Source of the DNA: Marsupella aquatica
Taxonomy: Eukaryota > Marchantiophyta
Length of the DNA: 64,000 nt
Reading direction: 5' to 3'
NCBI GenBank assembly: GCA_973895155.1
Contig: OZ316898.1
Span: 15,872,001-15,936,000, forward strand
Positions within the stretch are counted from its first letter, which is position 1. Each line of letters starts with the position of its first letter. Shown in pieces: positions 63,444 to 64,000 of this stretch. The translations under genes were made by a program, and so were the position numbers. The notes under the pieces were generated by a model. The model did no database searches. It was not told where the DNA came from and saw only the letters and a program-made list of their open reading frames with translations.

Positions 63444-64000
63444 CGCTTCCTCCTCAGCCACTGCCGTAGGTTCATTCTCTGACAGATTACCTGCCCTTGA
63501 CTGAGTCAACTCTCCATCGGCCTGACTGGGTCCACCTTCGGCTTCAGCCTCAACACCGGCCTCGGCAATACCCACGGCTTCGGCCTCAGCCACTCCCTCG
63601 GCTTCGGCCTCCCCTTCCCCTAGGGTAGTTGGATCCCTAGCCGTGATCCTGTCTGGGGTCGGTGCTGGGTCTACCTCCTTGATCACCACGGCCTGTGAAG
63701 TCGTATTACTCCTTGACCCTGAAGGTTTCCGCTTCTTCTTCGTTGGTGGCTTGGCAGCTGGTCCCTTCCCCTTCCCACTTACTTCCGGCACTGGTGCAGG
63801 TGGCGCGGCTTGTCCTTCGGCAATTACCACCCCTGGTAACTGGTTTGTCCCAACGGGAGATGGACCTGCTGCAGCTAAGCATTTAAATACTGCGGCTTGT
63901 TTCTTCAGCCGCTCTGTTTGGTTGTCGGCCCGCCGCTGTAGGTTCTCCATCTTCCTCGTGATTTCCTCCAACTCCTCTTGGGTTTCATCCAGGTCCTTAC
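63444..64000 (-). pseudogene. second copy of family C C-terminal coding region
   Basis: Matches 61823-62379 base for base apart from a single difference noticed near 63550 (A for G). It encodes the same coiled-coil end, KKRKPSG patch and acidic tail, but stops at AVAEEEAF where the telomere tract begins. It continues past the window end. Confidence 0.9.

Larger units (their letters stand above)
60504..64000 (-). mobile_element. family C element, minus orientation, rearranged
   Basis: Begins with the family end (TGCGTCCCATGGCTCC) and includes a tandem duplication of the last 362 bases (60504-60865, 60866-61228), the 3' untranslated block, and a long coiled-coil protein gene. Upstream of that gene, order is lost: a telomere tract, an N-terminal coding piece, another telomere tract, and a second copy of the C-terminal coding part that runs off the window. 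Confidence 0.65.

Overview
The window looks like nuclear DNA of a streptophyte plant (land plant or charophyte; species not identifiable). The signs are TTTAGGG-type telomeric repeats, canonical GT-AG introns, plant-style LINE, Ty1/copia and Ty3/gypsy elements, and the absence of any recognisable housekeeping gene. Almost everything is mobile DNA, and insertions are nested several deep. No tRNA, rRNA or CRISPR array was found.

Layout. 1-2315: 3' half of a degenerate LINE (+). 2316-4908: decayed Ty3/gypsy gag-protease-RT start (-), with an unassigned ORF upstream (5265-5690) and mostly empty sequence to 8371. 8372-8840 plus 27758-28120: one copy of a non-coding repeat ('repeat A'), split by an 18.9-kb DNA transposon (transposon 1, 8841-27757) with 26-bp terminal inverted repeats and a 4-bp target duplication. 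Transposon 1 carries a DUF8039-like/DUF7869-like transposase gene (-), an unknown two-exon gene (+), a ParB-like/beta-class DNA methyltransferase gene (+) and an FCP1/HAD phosphatase-like gene (+). It is seeded with arrays of a GATC-containing palindrome and is itself hit by a young copia element with identical LTRs (16469-22338). 29415-30640: fragment of a coiled-coil gag-like family ('family C'). 31360-34490: second copy of repeat A, split by a 2.35-kb insertion (31963-34311).

34491-60503 appears to be a second large composite element. Its backbone is a minus-strand paralogue of the ParB/methyltransferase gene, with exons scattered from 57987 down to 36395. That gene is broken by a 13.5-kb Ty3/gypsy element (37962-51468, TSD GTCCC, inside an exon) and by a 4.1-kb family-C-like element (53159-57286, 10-bp duplication, at a splice acceptor). 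A divergent + gene with zinc-binding motifs (59105-60503) lies beside it. 60504-64000: another family-C copy (-), scrambled, with telomere-repeat tracts at both rearrangement junctions.

How the parts relate. The two large elements share an unusual cargo: a DNA-modification protein joining a ParB-like domain to a permuted N4/N6 methyltransferase. Each element also carries its own family of short palindromes in introns and in the gap between its divergent genes. The large gypsy element has a third palindrome family. All genes show stops or frameshifts, so these are old copies, but the reading frames re-join cleanly across insertions and introns.
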